Source: Archivesica marissinica (Eukaryota; Mollusca; Bivalvia; Venerida; Vesicomyidae). Taken from it: a DNA stretch of 64,000 nt. A program made the translations under genes and the position numbers. Positions 1-15,764 of the stretch are shown piece by piece. Under the pieces are notes generated by a model. That model ran no database searches and was not told the DNA's origin. It saw nothing but the letters and a program-made list of their open reading frames with translations. Positions within the stretch are counted from its first letter, which is position 1. Every line of letters begins with the position of its first letter. The stretch covers positions 17,297,593 to 17,361,592 of the forward strand of contig CM026398.1 of NCBI GenBank assembly GCA_014843695.1. The letters are read 5' to 3'.

Positions 1-3000
1 TATACCCAGACTGAACGACAGGATAGATGGAAGATATACCCAGACTGTGACAGATAGCTGGATAGATATACCCAGACTGAACGACAGGATAGCTGGATAG
101 ATATACCCAGACTGAACGACAGGATAGCTGGATAGATATACCCAGACTGAACGACAGGATAGTTGGATAGATATACCCAGACTGAACGACAGGACAAATG
201 GATAGATATACCCAGACTGAATGACAGGATAGCTGGATAGATATACCCAGACTGAACAACAGGACAGATGGATAGATATACCCAGACTGAATGACAGGAC
301 AGCTGGATAGATATACCCAGACTGAACGACAGGATAGCTGGATAGATATACCCAGACTGAACGACAGGATAGCTGGATAGATATACCCAGACTGAACGAC
401 AGGATAGATGGATAGATATACCCAGACTGAACGACAGGATAGCTGGATAGATATACCCAGACTGAATGACAGGATAGCTGGATAGATATACCCAGACTGA
501 ATGACAGGATAGCTGGATAGATATACCCAGACTGAACGACAGGATAGCTGGATAGATATACCCAGACTGAATGACAGGATAGCTGGATAGATATACCCAG
601 ACTGAACGACAGGATAGTTGGATAGATATACCCAGACTGAACGACAGGATAGCTGGATAGATATACCCAGACTGAATGACAGGATAGTGGATATATACCC
701 AGACTGAATGACAGGATGGTAGATTTGGATAGATATACCCAGACTGAACGACAGGATAGCTGGATAGATATACCCAGACTGAATGACATAGCTGGATAGA
801 TATACCCAGACTGAGACAGGATAGCTGGATAGATATACCCAGACTGAACGACAGGATAGCTGGATAGATATACCCAGACTGAATGACAGGATAGATATAC
901 CCAGACTGAACGACAGGATAGATATACCCAGACTGAACGACAGGATAGCTGGATAGATATACCCAGACTGAATGACAGGATAGATATACCCAGACTGAAC
1001 GACAGGATAGATATACCCAGACTGAACGACAGGATAGCTGGATAGATATACCCAGACTGAATGACAGGATAGATATACCCAGACTGAACGACAGGATAGA
1101 TATACCCAGACTGAACGACAGGATAGCTGGATAGATATACCCAGACTGAATGACAGGATAGATATACCCAGACTGAACGACAGGATAGATATACCCAGAC
1201 TGAACGACAGGATAGCTGGATAGATATACCCAGACTGAATGACAGGATAGATATACCCAGACTGAACGACAGGATAGATATACCCAGACTGAACGACAGG
1301 ATAGCTGGATAGATATACCCAGACTGAATGACAGGATAGATATACCCAGACTGAACGACAGGATAGATATACCCAGACTGAACGACAGGACAGATTGACA
1401 GATATACCCAGACTGAATGACAGGATAGCTGGATAGATATACCCAGACTGAACGACAGGATAGCTGGATAGATATACCCAGACTGAACGACAGGATAGCT
1501 GGATAGATATACCCAGACTGAACGACAGGATAGTTGGATAGATATACCCAGACTGAACGACAGGACAGATGGACAGATATACCCAGACTGAATGACAGGA
1601 TAGCTGGATAGATATACCCAGACTGAACAACAGGACAGATGGATAGATATACCCAGACTGAATGACAGGACAGCTGGATAGATATACCCAGACTGAACGA
1701 CAGGATAGCTGGATAGATATACCCAGACTGAACGACAGGATAGCTGGATAGATATACCCAGACTGAACAACAGGACAGATGGATAGATATACCCAGACTG
1801 AATGACAGGATAGCTGGATAGATATACCCAGACTGAACGACAGGATAGATATACCCAGACTGAACGACAGGATAGCTGGATAGATATACCCAGACTGAAT
1901 GACAGGATAGCTGGATAGATATACCCAGACTGAACGACAGGATAGATATACCCAGACTGAACGACAGGATAGCTGGATAGATATACCCAGACTGAACGAC
2001 AGGATAGCTGGATAGATATACCCAGACTGAACGACAGGATAGCTGGATAGATATACCCAGACTGAACGACAGGATAGATGGATAGATATACCCAGACTGA
2101 ACGACAGGATAGATGGATAGATATACCCAGACTGAACAACAGGACAGATGGATAGATATACCCAGACTGAACGACAGGACAAATGGACAGATATACCCAG
2201 ACTGAACGACAGGACAAATGGACAGATATACCCAGACTGAACGACAGGACAGATGGATAGATATACCCAGACTGAATGACAGGATAGATATACCCAGACT
2301 GAACAACAGGATAGATATACCCAGACTGAACGACAGGATAGTGGATAGATATACCCAGACTGAACGACAGGATAGATGGATAGATATACCCAGACTGAAT
2401 GACAGGATAACTGGATAGATATACCCAGACTGAATGACAGGATAGCTGGATAGATATACCCAGACTGAATGACAGGATAGATATACCCAGACTGAATGAC
2501 AGGATAGCTGGATAGATATACCCAGACTGAATGACAGGATAGCTGGATAGATATACCCAGACTGAACGACAGGATAGCTGGATAGATATACCCAGACTGA
2601 ATGACAGGATAGCTGGATAGATATACCCAGACTGAATGACAGGATAGTTGGATAGATATACCCAGACTGAACGACAGGATAGCTGGATAGATATACCCAG
2701 ACTGAATGACAGGATAGATATACCCAGACTGAACGACAGGATAGATATACCCAGACTGAACGACAGGATAGATGGATAGATATACCCAGACTGAATGACA
2801 GGATAGATATACCCAGACTGAACGACAGGATAGATATACCCAGACTGAACGACAGGATAGATGGATAGATATACCCAGACTGAATGACAGGATAGCTGGA
2901 TAGATATACCCAGACTGAACAACAGGATAGCTGGATAGATATACCCAGACTGAACGACAGGATAGCTGGATAGATATACCCAGACTGAACGACAGGATAG

Positions 3001-4498
3001 ATATACCCAGACTGAACGACAGGATAGATATACCCAGACTGAATGACAGGATAGCTGGATAGATATACCCAGACTGAACAACAGGACAGATGGATAGATA
3101 TACCCAGACTGAATGACAGGACAGCTGGATAGATATACCCAGACTGAACGACAGGATAGCTGGATAGATATACCCAGACTGAACGACAGGATAGCTGGAT
3201 AGATATACCCAGACTGAACGACAGGACAGCTGGATAGATATACCCAGACTGAACGACAGGATAGCTGTATAGATATACCCAGACTGAATGACAGGATAGC
3301 TGGATAGATATACCCAGACTGAATGACAGGATAGTTGGATAGATATACCCAGACTGAACGACAGGATAGTTGGATAGATATACCCAGACTGAATGACAGG
3401 ATAGCTGGATAGATATACCCAGACTGAACGACAGGATAGTTGGATAGATATACCCAGACTGAACGACAGGAAGCTGGTAGATATACCCAGACTGAAGACA
3501 GGATAGCTGGATAGATATACCCAGACTGAATGACAGGACAGCTGGATAGATATACCCAGACTGAACGACAGGATAGCTGGATAGATATACCCAGACTGAA
3601 TGACAGGATAGCTGGATAGATATACCCAGACTGAATGACAGGATAGCTGGATAGATATACCCAGACTGAACGACAGGATAGCTGGATAGATATACCCAGA
3701 CTGAATGACAGGATAGATATACCCAGACTGAACGACAGGATAGATATACCCAGACTGAACGACAGGATAGCTGGATAGATATACCCAGACTGAATGACAG
3801 GATAGATATACCCAGACTGAACGACAGGATAGATATACCCAGACTGAACGACAGGACAGATTGATAGATATACCCAGACTGAATGACAGGATAGCTGGAT
3901 AGATATACCCAGACTGAACGACAGGATAGCTGGATAGATATACCCAGACTGAACGACAGGATAGCTGGATAGATATACCCAGACTGAACGACAGGATAGC
4001 TGGATAGATATACCCAGACTGAACGACAGGACAAATGGCAGATATACCCAGACTGAATGACAGGATAGCTGGATAGATATACCCAGACTGAACAACAGGA
4101 CAGATGGATAGATATACCCAGACTGATGACAGGACAGCTGGATAGATATACCCAGACTGAACGACAGGATAGCTGGATAGATATACCCAGACTGAACGAC
4201 AGGATAGCTGGATAGATATACCCAGACTGAACGACAGGACAGCTGGATAGATATACCCAGACTGAACGACAGGATAGCTGGATAGATATACCCAGATTGA
4301 ATGACAGGATAGCTGGATAGATATACCCAGACTGAATGACAGGATAGTTGGATATATATACCCAGACTGAACGACAGGATAGTTGGATAGATATACCCAG
4401 ACTGAATGACAGGATAGCTGGATAGATATACCCAGACTGAACGACAGGATAGTTGGTGATATACCCAGACTGAACGACAGGATAGCTGGATAGGTATA
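1..4498. repeat. 35/27-bp satellite array, left block
   Basis: Uninterrupted tandem repeat. The main unit is 35 bp, with core gatagatatacccagactga, then acgacag or atgacag, then an 8-bp spacer gatagctg. A common 27-bp variant lacks the 8-bp spacer. Frequent variant positions are cgac/tgac/caac and agctg/agatg/agttg. The block runs from the first base of the window into a 1000-N gap, so its true left edge is not seen. Single-base losses and short units near 660-860 and 3460-3510 look like sequencing or consensus noise. There is no gene in it; short open frames are by-products of the repeat. Confidence 0.98.
881..1414. repeat. 89-bp higher-order repeat within the satellite
   Basis: Here the units follow a strict 35+27+27 order with a tgac, cgac, cgac variant order. 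The tgac-bearing unit recurs at 881, 970, 1059, 1148, 1237 and 1326, exactly 89 bp apart. This is local homogenisation of a three-unit block. Confidence 0.9.
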
Positions 4499-5498
4499 NN
4501 NNNNNNNNNNNNNNNNNNNNNNNNNNNNNNNNNNNNNNNNNNNNNNNNNNNNNNNNNNNNNNNNNNNNNNNNNNNNNNNNNNNNNNNNNNNNNNNNNNNN
4601 NNNNNNNNNNNNNNNNNNNNNNNNNNNNNNNNNNNNNNNNNNNNNNNNNNNNNNNNNNNNNNNNNNNNNNNNNNNNNNNNNNNNNNNNNNNNNNNNNNNN
4701 NNNNNNNNNNNNNNNNNNNNNNNNNNNNNNNNNNNNNNNNNNNNNNNNNNNNNNNNNNNNNNNNNNNNNNNNNNNNNNNNNNNNNNNNNNNNNNNNNNNN
4801 NNNNNNNNNNNNNNNNNNNNNNNNNNNNNNNNNNNNNNNNNNNNNNNNNNNNNNNNNNNNNNNNNNNNNNNNNNNNNNNNNNNNNNNNNNNNNNNNNNNN
4901 NNNNNNNNNNNNNNNNNNNNNNNNNNNNNNNNNNNNNNNNNNNNNNNNNNNNNNNNNNNNNNNNNNNNNNNNNNNNNNNNNNNNNNNNNNNNNNNNNNNN
5001 NNNNNNNNNNNNNNNNNNNNNNNNNNNNNNNNNNNNNNNNNNNNNNNNNNNNNNNNNNNNNNNNNNNNNNNNNNNNNNNNNNNNNNNNNNNNNNNNNNNN
5101 NNNNNNNNNNNNNNNNNNNNNNNNNNNNNNNNNNNNNNNNNNNNNNNNNNNNNNNNNNNNNNNNNNNNNNNNNNNNNNNNNNNNNNNNNNNNNNNNNNNN
5201 NNNNNNNNNNNNNNNNNNNNNNNNNNNNNNNNNNNNNNNNNNNNNNNNNNNNNNNNNNNNNNNNNNNNNNNNNNNNNNNNNNNNNNNNNNNNNNNNNNNN
5301 NNNNNNNNNNNNNNNNNNNNNNNNNNNNNNNNNNNNNNNNNNNNNNNNNNNNNNNNNNNNNNNNNNNNNNNNNNNNNNNNNNNNNNNNNNNNNNNNNNNN
5401 NNNNNNNNNNNNNNNNNNNNNNNNNNNNNNNNNNNNNNNNNNNNNNNNNNNNNNNNNNNNNNNNNNNNNNNNNNNNNNNNNNNNNNNNNNNNNNNNNN
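4499..5498. other. Assembly gap, 1000 N
   Basis: Exactly 1000 N inside the 35/27-bp satellite. The round length, shared with the two other gaps, indicates a fixed placeholder, so the true array length is unknown. Confidence 0.98.
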
Positions 5499-8400
5499 AG
5501 ATATACCCAGACTGAATGACAGGATAGCTGGATAGATATACCCAGACTGAATGACAGGATAGCTGGATAGATATACCCAGACTGAACGACAGGATAGCTG
5601 GATAGATATACCCAGACTGAACGACAGGATAGCTGGATAGATATACCCAGACTGAACAACAGGATAGCTGGATAGATATACCCAGACTGAATGACAGGAT
5701 AGCTGGATAGATATACCCAGACTGAATGACAGGATAGATGGATAGATATACCCAGACTGAATGACAGGATAGCTGGATAGATATACCCAGACTGAACGAC
5801 AGGATAGCTGGATAGATATACCCAGACTGAATGACAGGATAGTTGGATAGATATACCCAGACTGAATGACAGGATAGTTGGATAGATATACGCAGACTGA
5901 ACGACAGGATAGCTGGATAGATATACCCAGACTGAATGACAGGATAGATATACCCAGACTGAACGACAGGATAGATATACCCAGACTGAACGACAGGACA
6001 GATGGATAGATATACCCAGACTGAACGACAGGATAGATATACCCAGACTGAACGACAGGATAGATATACCCAGACTGAATGACAGGATAGATGGATAGAT
6101 ATACCCAGACTGAATGACAGGATAGCTGGATAGATATACCCAGACTGAATGACAGGACAGCTGGATAGATATACCCAGACTGAACGACAGGATAGCTGGA
6201 TAGATATACCCAGACTGAACGACAGGATAGATGGATAGATATACCCAGACTGAATGACAGGATAGATATACCCAGACTGAATGACAGGATAGCTGGATAG
6301 ATATACCCAGACTGAATGACAGGATAGATATACCCAGACTGAATGACAGGTTAGCTGGATAGATATACCCAGACTGAATGACAGGATAGATATACCCAGA
6401 CTGAACGACAGGATAGATATACCCAGACTGAACGACAGGACAGCTGGATAGATATACACAGACTGAATGACAGGATAGCTGGATAGATATACACAAACTG
6501 AATGACAGGATAGCTGGATAGATATACACAAACTGAATGACAGGATAGCTGGATAGATATACACAAACTGAATGACAGGACAGCTGGATAGATATACCCA
6601 GACTGAATGACAGGATAGCTGGATAGATATACACAGACTGAATGACAGGACAGCTGGATAGATATACCCAGACTGAATGACAGGATAGCTGGATAGATAT
6701 ACACAAACTGAATGACAGGATAGATGGATAGATATACCCAGACTGAACGACAGGATAGCTGGATAGATATACCCAGACTGAACGACAGGACAGATGGATA
6801 GATATACACAGACTGAATGACAGGATAGCTGGATAGATATACCCAGACTGAACGACAGGACAGATGGATAGATATACCCAGACTGAACGACAGGACAAAT
6901 GGATAGATATACCCAGACTGAACGACAGGACAAATGGATAGATATACCCAGACTGAACGACAGGACAGATGGATAGATATACCCAGACTGAACGACAGGA
7001 CAAATGGACAGATATACCCAGACTGAACGACAGGACAAATGGACAGATATACCCAGACTGAACGACAGGACAGATGGATAGATATACCCAGACTGAACGA
7101 CAGGATAGCTGGATAGATATACCCAGACTGAATGACAGGATAGCTGGATAGATATACCCAGACTGAACGACAGGATAGCTGGATAGATATACCCAGACTG
7201 AACGACAGGATAGATGGATAGATATACCCAGACTGAACGACAGGATAGATGGATAGATATACCCAGACTGAACGACAGGATAGATATACCCAGACTGAAC
7301 GACAGGATAGATATACCCAGACTGAACGACAGGATAGATATACCCAGACTGAATGACAGGATAGATGGATAGATATACCCAGACTGAACGACAGGATAGC
7401 TGGATAGATATACCCAGACTGAATGACAGGACAGCTGGATAGATATACCCAGACTGAACGACAGGATAGCTGGATAGATATACCCAGACTGAACGACAGG
7501 ATAGATGGATAGATATACCCAGACTGAATGACAGGATAGATATACCCAGACTGAATGACAGGATAGCTGGATAGATATACCCAGACTGAATGACAGGATA
7601 GATATACCCAGACTGAACGACAGGATAGATATACCCAGACTGAATGACAGGATAGCTGGATAGATATACCCAGACTGAATGACAGGATAGATATACCCAG
7701 ACTGAATGACAGGATAGCTGGATAGATATACCCAGACTGAACAACAGGATAGCTGGATAGATATACCCAGACTGAACGACAGGACAGCTGGATAGATATA
7801 CCCAGACTGAATGACAGGATAGCTGGATAGATATACACAAACTGAATGACAGGATAGCTGGATAGATATACACAAACTGAATGACAGGATAGCTGGATAG
7901 ATATACACAAACTGAATGACAGGACAGCTGGATAGATATACCCAGACTGAATGACAGGATAGCTGGATAGATATACACACACTGAATGACAGGACAGCTG
8001 GATAGATATACCCAGACTGAATGACAGGATAGCTGGATAGATATACACAAACTGAATGACAGGATAGCTGGATAGATATACCCAGACTGAACGACAGGAT
8101 AGCTGGATAGATATACCCAGACTGAACGACAGGACAGATGGATAGATATACACAAACTGAATGACAGGATAGCTGGATAGATATACACAAACTGAACGAC
8201 AGGACAGATGGATAGATATACCCAGACTGAACGACAGGACAAATGGACAGATATACCCAGACTGAACGACAGGACAAATGGACAGATATACCTAGACTGA
8301 ACAACAGGACAGATGGATAGATATACCCAGACTGAACGACAGGACAAATGGACAGATATAACCAGACTGAACGACAGGACAAATGGACAGATATACCCAG

Positions 8401-11400
8401 ACTGAACGACAGGACAAATGGACAGATATACCCAGACTGAACAACAGGACAGATGGATAGATATACCCAGACTGAATGACAGGATAGCTGGATAGATATA
8501 CCCAGACTGAACGACAGGATAGATGGATAGATATACCCAGACTGAATGACAGGATAACTGGATAGATATACCCAGACTGAACGACAGGATAGCTGGATAG
8601 ATATACCCAGACTGAATGACAGGATAGATATACCCAGACTGAACGACAGGATAGATATACCCAGACTGAACAACAGGACAGATTGACAGATATACCCAGA
8701 CTGAATGACAGGATAGCTGGATAGATATACCCAGACTGAACAACAGGATAGCTGGATAGATATACCCAGACTGAACGACAGGATAGCTGGATAGATATAC
8801 CCAGACTGAACGACAGGATAGTTGGATAGATATACGCAGACTGAACGACAGGATAGCTGGATAGATATACCCAGACTGAATGACAGGATAGATATACCCA
8901 GACTGAACGACAGGATAGATATACCCAGACTGAACGACAGGACAGATGGATAGATATACCCAGACTGAACGACAGGATAGATATACCCAGACTGAACGAC
9001 AGGATAGATATACCCAGACTGAATGACAGGATAGATGGATAGATATACCCAGACTGAATGACAGGATAGCTGGATAGATATACCCAGACTGAATGACAGG
9101 ACAGCTGGATAGATATACCCAGACTGAACGACAGGATAGCTGGATAGATATACCCAGACTGAACGACAGGATAGATGGATAGATATACCCAGACTGAATG
9201 ACAGGATAACTGGATAGATATACCCAGACTGAACGACAGGATAGCTGGATAGATATACCCAGACTGAATGACAGGATAGATATACCCAGACTGAATGACA
9301 GGATAGCTGGATAGATATACCCAGACTGAATGACAGGATAGCTGGATAGATATACCCAGACTGAACGACAGGATAGCTGGATAGATATACCCAGACTGAA
9401 TGACAGGATAGCTGGATAGATATACCCAGACTGAACAACAGGATAGCTGGATAGATATACCCAGACTGAACGACAGGATAGCTGGATAGATATACCCAGA
9501 CTGAACGACAGGATAGATGGATAGATATACCCAGACTGAATGACAGGATAGCTGGATAGATATACCCAGACTGAATGACAGGATAGATGGATAGATATAC
9601 CCAGACTGAATGACAGGATAGCTGGATAGATATACCCAGACTGAATGACAGGATAGTTGGATAGATATACCCAGACTGAACGACAGGATAGCTGGATAGA
9701 TATACCCAGACTGAATGACAGGATAGATATACCCAGACTGAACGACAGGATAGATATACCCAGACTGAACGACAGGACAGATGGATAGATATACCCAGAC
9801 TGAACGACAGGATAGATATACCCAGACTGAACGACAGGATAGATATACCCAGACTGAATGACAGGATAGATGGATAGATATACCCAGACTGAACGACAGG
9901 ATAGCTGGATAGATATACCCAGACTGAATGACAGGACAGCTGGATAGATATACCCAGACTGAACGACAGGATAGCTGGATAGATATACCCAGACTGAACG
10001 ACAGGATAGATGGATAGATATACCCAGACTGAATGACAGGATAGATATACCCAGACTGAATGACAGGTTAGCTGGATAGATATACCCAGACTGAATGACA
10101 GGATAGATATACCCAGACTGAATGACAGGTTAGCTGGATAGATATACCCAGACTGAATGACAGGATAGATATACCCAGACTGAACGACAGGATAGATATA
10201 CCCAGACTGAACGACAGGACAGCTGGATAGATATACACAGACTGAATGACAGGATAGCTGGATAGATATACACAAACTGAATGACAGGATAGCTGGATAG
10301 ATATACACAAACTGAACAACAGGATAGATATACCCAGACTGAACGACAGGATATCTGGATAGATATACCCAGACTGAACGACAGGATAGATGGATAGATA
10401 TACCCAGACTGAATGACAGGATAACTGGATAGAAATACCCAGACTGAACGACAGGATAGATATACCCAGACTGAACGACAGGATAGATATACCCAGACTG
10501 AACGACAGGATAGATATACCCAGACTGAATGACAGGATAGATGGATAGATATACCCAGACTGAACGACAGGAAAGCTGGATAGATATACCCAGACTGAAT
10601 GACAGGACAGCTGGATAGATATACCCAGACTGAACGACAGGATAGCTGGATAGATATACCCAGACTGAACGACAGGATAGATGGATAGATATACCCAGAC
10701 TGAATGACAGGATAGATATACCCAGACTGAATGACAGGATAGCTGGATAGATATACCCAGACTGAATGACAGGATAGATATACCCAGACTGAACGACAGG
10801 ATAGATATACACAGACTGAATGACAGGATAGCTGGATAGATATACCCAGACTGAATGACAGGATAGATATACCCAGACTGAATGACAGGATAGCTGGATA
10901 GATATACCCAGACTGAACAACAGGATAGCTGGATAGATATACCCAGACTGAACGACAGGACAGCTGGATAGATATACCCAGACTGAATGACAGGATAGCT
11001 GGATAGATATACACAAACTGAATGACAGGATAGATATACACAAACTGAACGACAGGACAGATGGATAGATATACACAAACTGAATGACAGGATAGCTGGA
11101 TAGATATACACAAACTGAACGACAGGACAGATGGATAGATATACCCAGACTGAACGACAGGACAAATGGACAGATATACCCAGACTGAACGACAGGACAA
11201 ATGGACAGATATACCTAGACTGAACAACAGGACAGATGGATAGATATACCCAGACTGAACGACAGGACAAATGGACAGATATACCCAGACTGAACGACAG
11301 GACAATGGACAGATATACCCAGACTGAACGACAGGACAAATGGATAGATATACCCAGACTGAACAACAGGACAGATGGATAGATATACCCAGACTGAATG

Positions 11401-14400
11401 ACAGGATAGCTGGATAGATATACCCAGACTGAACGACAGGATAGATGGATAGATATACCCAGACTGAATGACAGGATAATGGATAGATATACCCAGACTG
11501 AACGACAGGATAGCTGGATAGATATACCCAGACTGAATGACAGGATAGATATACCCAGACTGAACGACAGGATAGATATACCCAGACTGAACGACAGGAC
11601 AGATGGATAGATATACCCAGACTGAATGATAGTGGATAGATATACCCAGACTGAACGACAGGATAGCTGGATAGATATACCCAGACTGAACGACAGGATA
11701 GCTGGATAGATATACCCAGACTGAACGACAGGATAGCTGGATAGATATACCCAGACTGAACGACAGGATAGCTGGATAGATATACCCAGACTGAACGACA
11801 GGATAGCTGGATAGATATACCCAGACTGAATGACAGGATAGCTGGATAGATATACCCAGACTGAACGACAGGATAGCTGGATAGATATACCCAGACTGAA
11901 CGACAGGATAGCTGGATAGATATACCCAGACTGAACGACAGGATAGTTGGATAGATATACCCAGACTGAACGACAGGACAAATGGACAGATATACCCAGA
12001 CTGAATGACAGGATAGCTGGATAGATATACCCAGACTGAACAACAGGACAGCTGGATAGATATACCCAGACTGAATGACAGGACAGCTGGATAGATATAC
12101 CCAGACTGAACCAGGATAGATGGATAGATATACCCAGACTGAACGACAGGATAGCTGGATAGATATACCCAGACTGAACAACAGAATGTAGATATACCCA
12201 ACTGATGACAGGATAGCTGGATAGATATACCCAGACTGAACAACAGGATAGATATACCCAGACTGAACGACAGGATAGCTGGATAGATATACCCAGACTG
12301 AACGACAGGATAGCTGGATAGATATACCCAGACTGAATGACAGGATAGCTGGATAGATATACCCAGATTGAATGACAGGATAGCTGGATAGATATACCCA
12401 GACTGAACGACAGGACAAATGGACATATATACCCAGACTGAACAACAGGACAGATGGATAGATATACCCAGACTGAACGACAGGATAGCTGGATAGATAT
12501 ACCCAGACTGAACGACAGGATAGATATACCCAGACTGAACGACAGGATAGCTGGATAGATATACCCAGACTGAACGACAGGATAGATATACCCAGACTGA
12601 ACGACAGGATAGCTGGATAGATATACCCAGACTGAACGACAGGATAGATGGATAGATATACCCAGACTGAATGACAGGATAGCTGGATAGATATACCCAG
12701 ACTGAACGACAGGATAGATGGATAGATATACCCAGACTGAACAACAGGACAGATGGATAGATATACCCAGACTGAACGACAGGACAAATGGACAGATATA
12801 CCCAGACTGAACGACAGGACAAATGGACATATATACCCAGACTGAACAACAGGACAGATGGATAGATATACCCAGACTGAATGACAGGATAGCTGGATAG
12901 ATATACCCAGACTGAACAACAGGATAGATATACCCAGACTGAACGACAGGATAGATATACCCAGACTGAACGACAGGACAGATTGACAGATATACACAAA
13001 CTGAATGACAGGACAACTGGATAGATATACCCAGACTGAATGACAGGATAGATATACCCAGACTGAATGACAGGATAGCTGGATAGATATACCCAGACTG
13101 AACAACAGGATAGCTGGATAGATATACCCAGACTGAATGACAGGACAGCTGGATAGATATACCCAGACTGAACGACAGGATAGCTGGATAGATATACCCA
13201 GACTGAATGACAGGATAGCTGGATAGATATACCCAGACTGAATGACAGGATAGCTGGACAGATATACCCAGACTGAACGACAGGATAGCTGGATAGATAT
13301 ACCCAGACTGAATGACAGGATAGATATACCCAGACTGAACGACAGGATAGATATACCCAGACTGAACGACAGGATAGCTGGATAGATATACCCAGACTGA
13401 ATGACAGGATAGATATACGCAGACTGAACGACAGGATAGATATACCCAGACTGAACGACAGGACAGATTGACAGATATACTCTGAATGACAGGATAGCTG
13501 GATAGATATACCCAGACTGAACAACTGGATAGCTGGATAGATATACCCAGACTGAACGACAGGATAGCTGGATAGATATACCCAGACTGAACGACAGGAT
13601 AGTTGGATAGATATACCCAGACTGAACGACAGGACAAATGGACAGATATACCCAGACTGAATGACAGGATAGCTGGATAGATATACCCAGACTGAATGAC
13701 AGGATAGATATACCCAGACTGAACGACAGGATAGATATACCCAGACTGAACGACAGGATAGATATACCCAGACTGAACGACAGGATAGCTGGATAGATAT
13801 ACCCAGACTGAATGACAGGATAGATATACCCAGACTGAACGACAGGATAGATATACCCAGACTGAACGACAGGACAGATTGACAGATATACCCAGACTGA
13901 ATGACAGGATAGCTGGATAGATATACCCAGACTGAACGACAGGATAGCTGGATAGATATACCCAGACTGAACGACAGGATAGCTGGATAGATATACCCAG
14001 ACTGAACGACAGGATAGTTGGATAGATATACCCAGACTGAACGACAGGACAGCTGGATAGATATACCCAGACTGAATGACAGGATAGCTGGATAGATATA
14101 CCCAGACTGAACGACAGGACAGATGGATAGATATACCCAGACTGAATGACAGGACAGCTGGATAGATATACCCAGACTGAACGACAGGATAGCTGGATAG
14201 ATATACCCAGACTGAACGACAGGATAGCTGGATAGATATACCCAGACTGAACAACAGGATAGATGGATAGATATACCCAGACTGAATGACAGGATAGCTG
14301 GATAGATATACCCAGACTGAACGACAGGATAGATATACCCAGACTGAACGACAGGATAGCTGGATAGATATACCCAGACTGAATGACAGGATAGCTGGAT

Positions 14401-15533
14401 AGATATACCCAGACTGAACGACAGGATAGCTGGATAGATATACCCAGACTGAATGACAGGATAGATATACCCAGACTGAACGACAGGATAGATATACCCA
14501 GACTGAACGACAGGATAGCTGGATAGATATACCCAGACTGAATGACAGGATAGATATACCCAGACTGAACGACAGGATAGATATACCCAGACTGAACGAC
14601 AGGACAGATTGACAGATATACCCAGACTGAATGACAGGATAGCTGGATAGATATACCCAGACTGAACAACAGGATAGCTGGATAGATATACCCAGACTGA
14701 ACGACAGGATAGCTGGATAGATATACCCAGACTGAACGACAGGATAGTTGGATAGATATACCCAGACTGAACGACAGGACAAATGGACAGATATACCCAG
14801 ACTGAATGACAGGATAGCTGGATAGATATACCCAGACTGAACAACAGGACAGATGGATAGATATACCCAGACTGAATGACAGGACAGCTGGATAGATATA
14901 CCCAGACTGAACGACAGGATAGCTGGATAGATATACCCAGACTGAACGACAGGATAGCTGGATAGATATACCCAGACTGAACGACAGGACAGCTGGATAA
15001 CTATACCCAGACTGAACGACAGGATAGCTGGATAGATATACCCAGACTGAATGACAGGATAGCTGGATAGATATACCCAGACTGAATGACAGGATAGTTG
15101 GATAGATATACCCAGACTGAACGACAGGATAGTTGGATAGATATACCCAGACTGAATGACAGGATAGCTGGATAGATATACCCAGACTGAACGACAGGAT
15201 AGCTGGATAGATATACCCAGACTGAATGACAGGATAGATATACCCAGACTGAATGACAGGATAGCTGGATAGATATAGTCAGACTGAATGACAGGATAGC
15301 TGGATAGATATACCCAGACTGAATGACAGGATAGCTGGATAGATATAGTCAGACTGAATGACAGGATAGATATACCCAGACTGAACGACAGGATAGATAT
15401 AGTCAGACTGAATGACAGGATAGCTGGATAGATATACCCAGACTGAATGACAGGATAGATATACCCAGACTGAACGACAGGACAGATGGATAGATATACC
15501 CAGACTGAATGACAGGACAGCTGGATAGATATA
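5499..15533. repeat. 35/27-bp satellite array, right block
   Basis: Same satellite as 1-4498, continuing for 10 kb. Together the two blocks hold roughly 400 or more units. An acacaaactg variant is concentrated at about 6470-8200 and 10230-11140, and the rare ggttagctgg variant recurs near 6350, 10065 and 10130, so segments of several kb appear duplicated within the array. The minus strand of the unit lacks stop codons in all three frames, which gives open frames of up to 1822 codons. These are artefacts of composition and not genes. The array ends abruptly at a SINE. If CRBN continues to the left, the whole block is intronic. Confidence 0.98.
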
Positions 15534-15764
15534 GAGCAGTGGTTAGCATGCTCGCTTCTCACAAATGCAACAAGGGTTCGATCATCAGACAGGGACATAT
15601 GTGAGATGGTATGGTGGTCGGCAAATGGGACAGGTGGCCTTTATATGTGTACTCCATTCCTCCCACACGAATGTCCACAAATACGCTTTCATCCGCGCCA
15701 ATGAGAGTAATTAATATAATTTGTTAAAGCTTGTTCTGCAATCATTGTAAATAAGTTTATACAT
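15534..15764 (+). mobile_element. tRNA-derived SINE, family A
   Basis: Starts with a tRNA-like head (gagcagtggttagcatgctc, then a B-box-like ggttcgatc). It continues through the family body (gtgagatggtatggtggtcg, a cctcccac block, ctttcatccgcgcc) and ends in the shared tail attaatataa...cttgttctgcaatc. The best copy of the family is at 45010. The satellite abuts its 5' end. Confidence 0.85.

Noticed and set aside
6351..15598. Very long minus-strand open frames (600-1822 codons) in the satellite
   Set aside because: They exist only because the repeat unit has no stops on that strand. All frames are equally open, the peptide is the unit translated in rotation, and the start codons are random.
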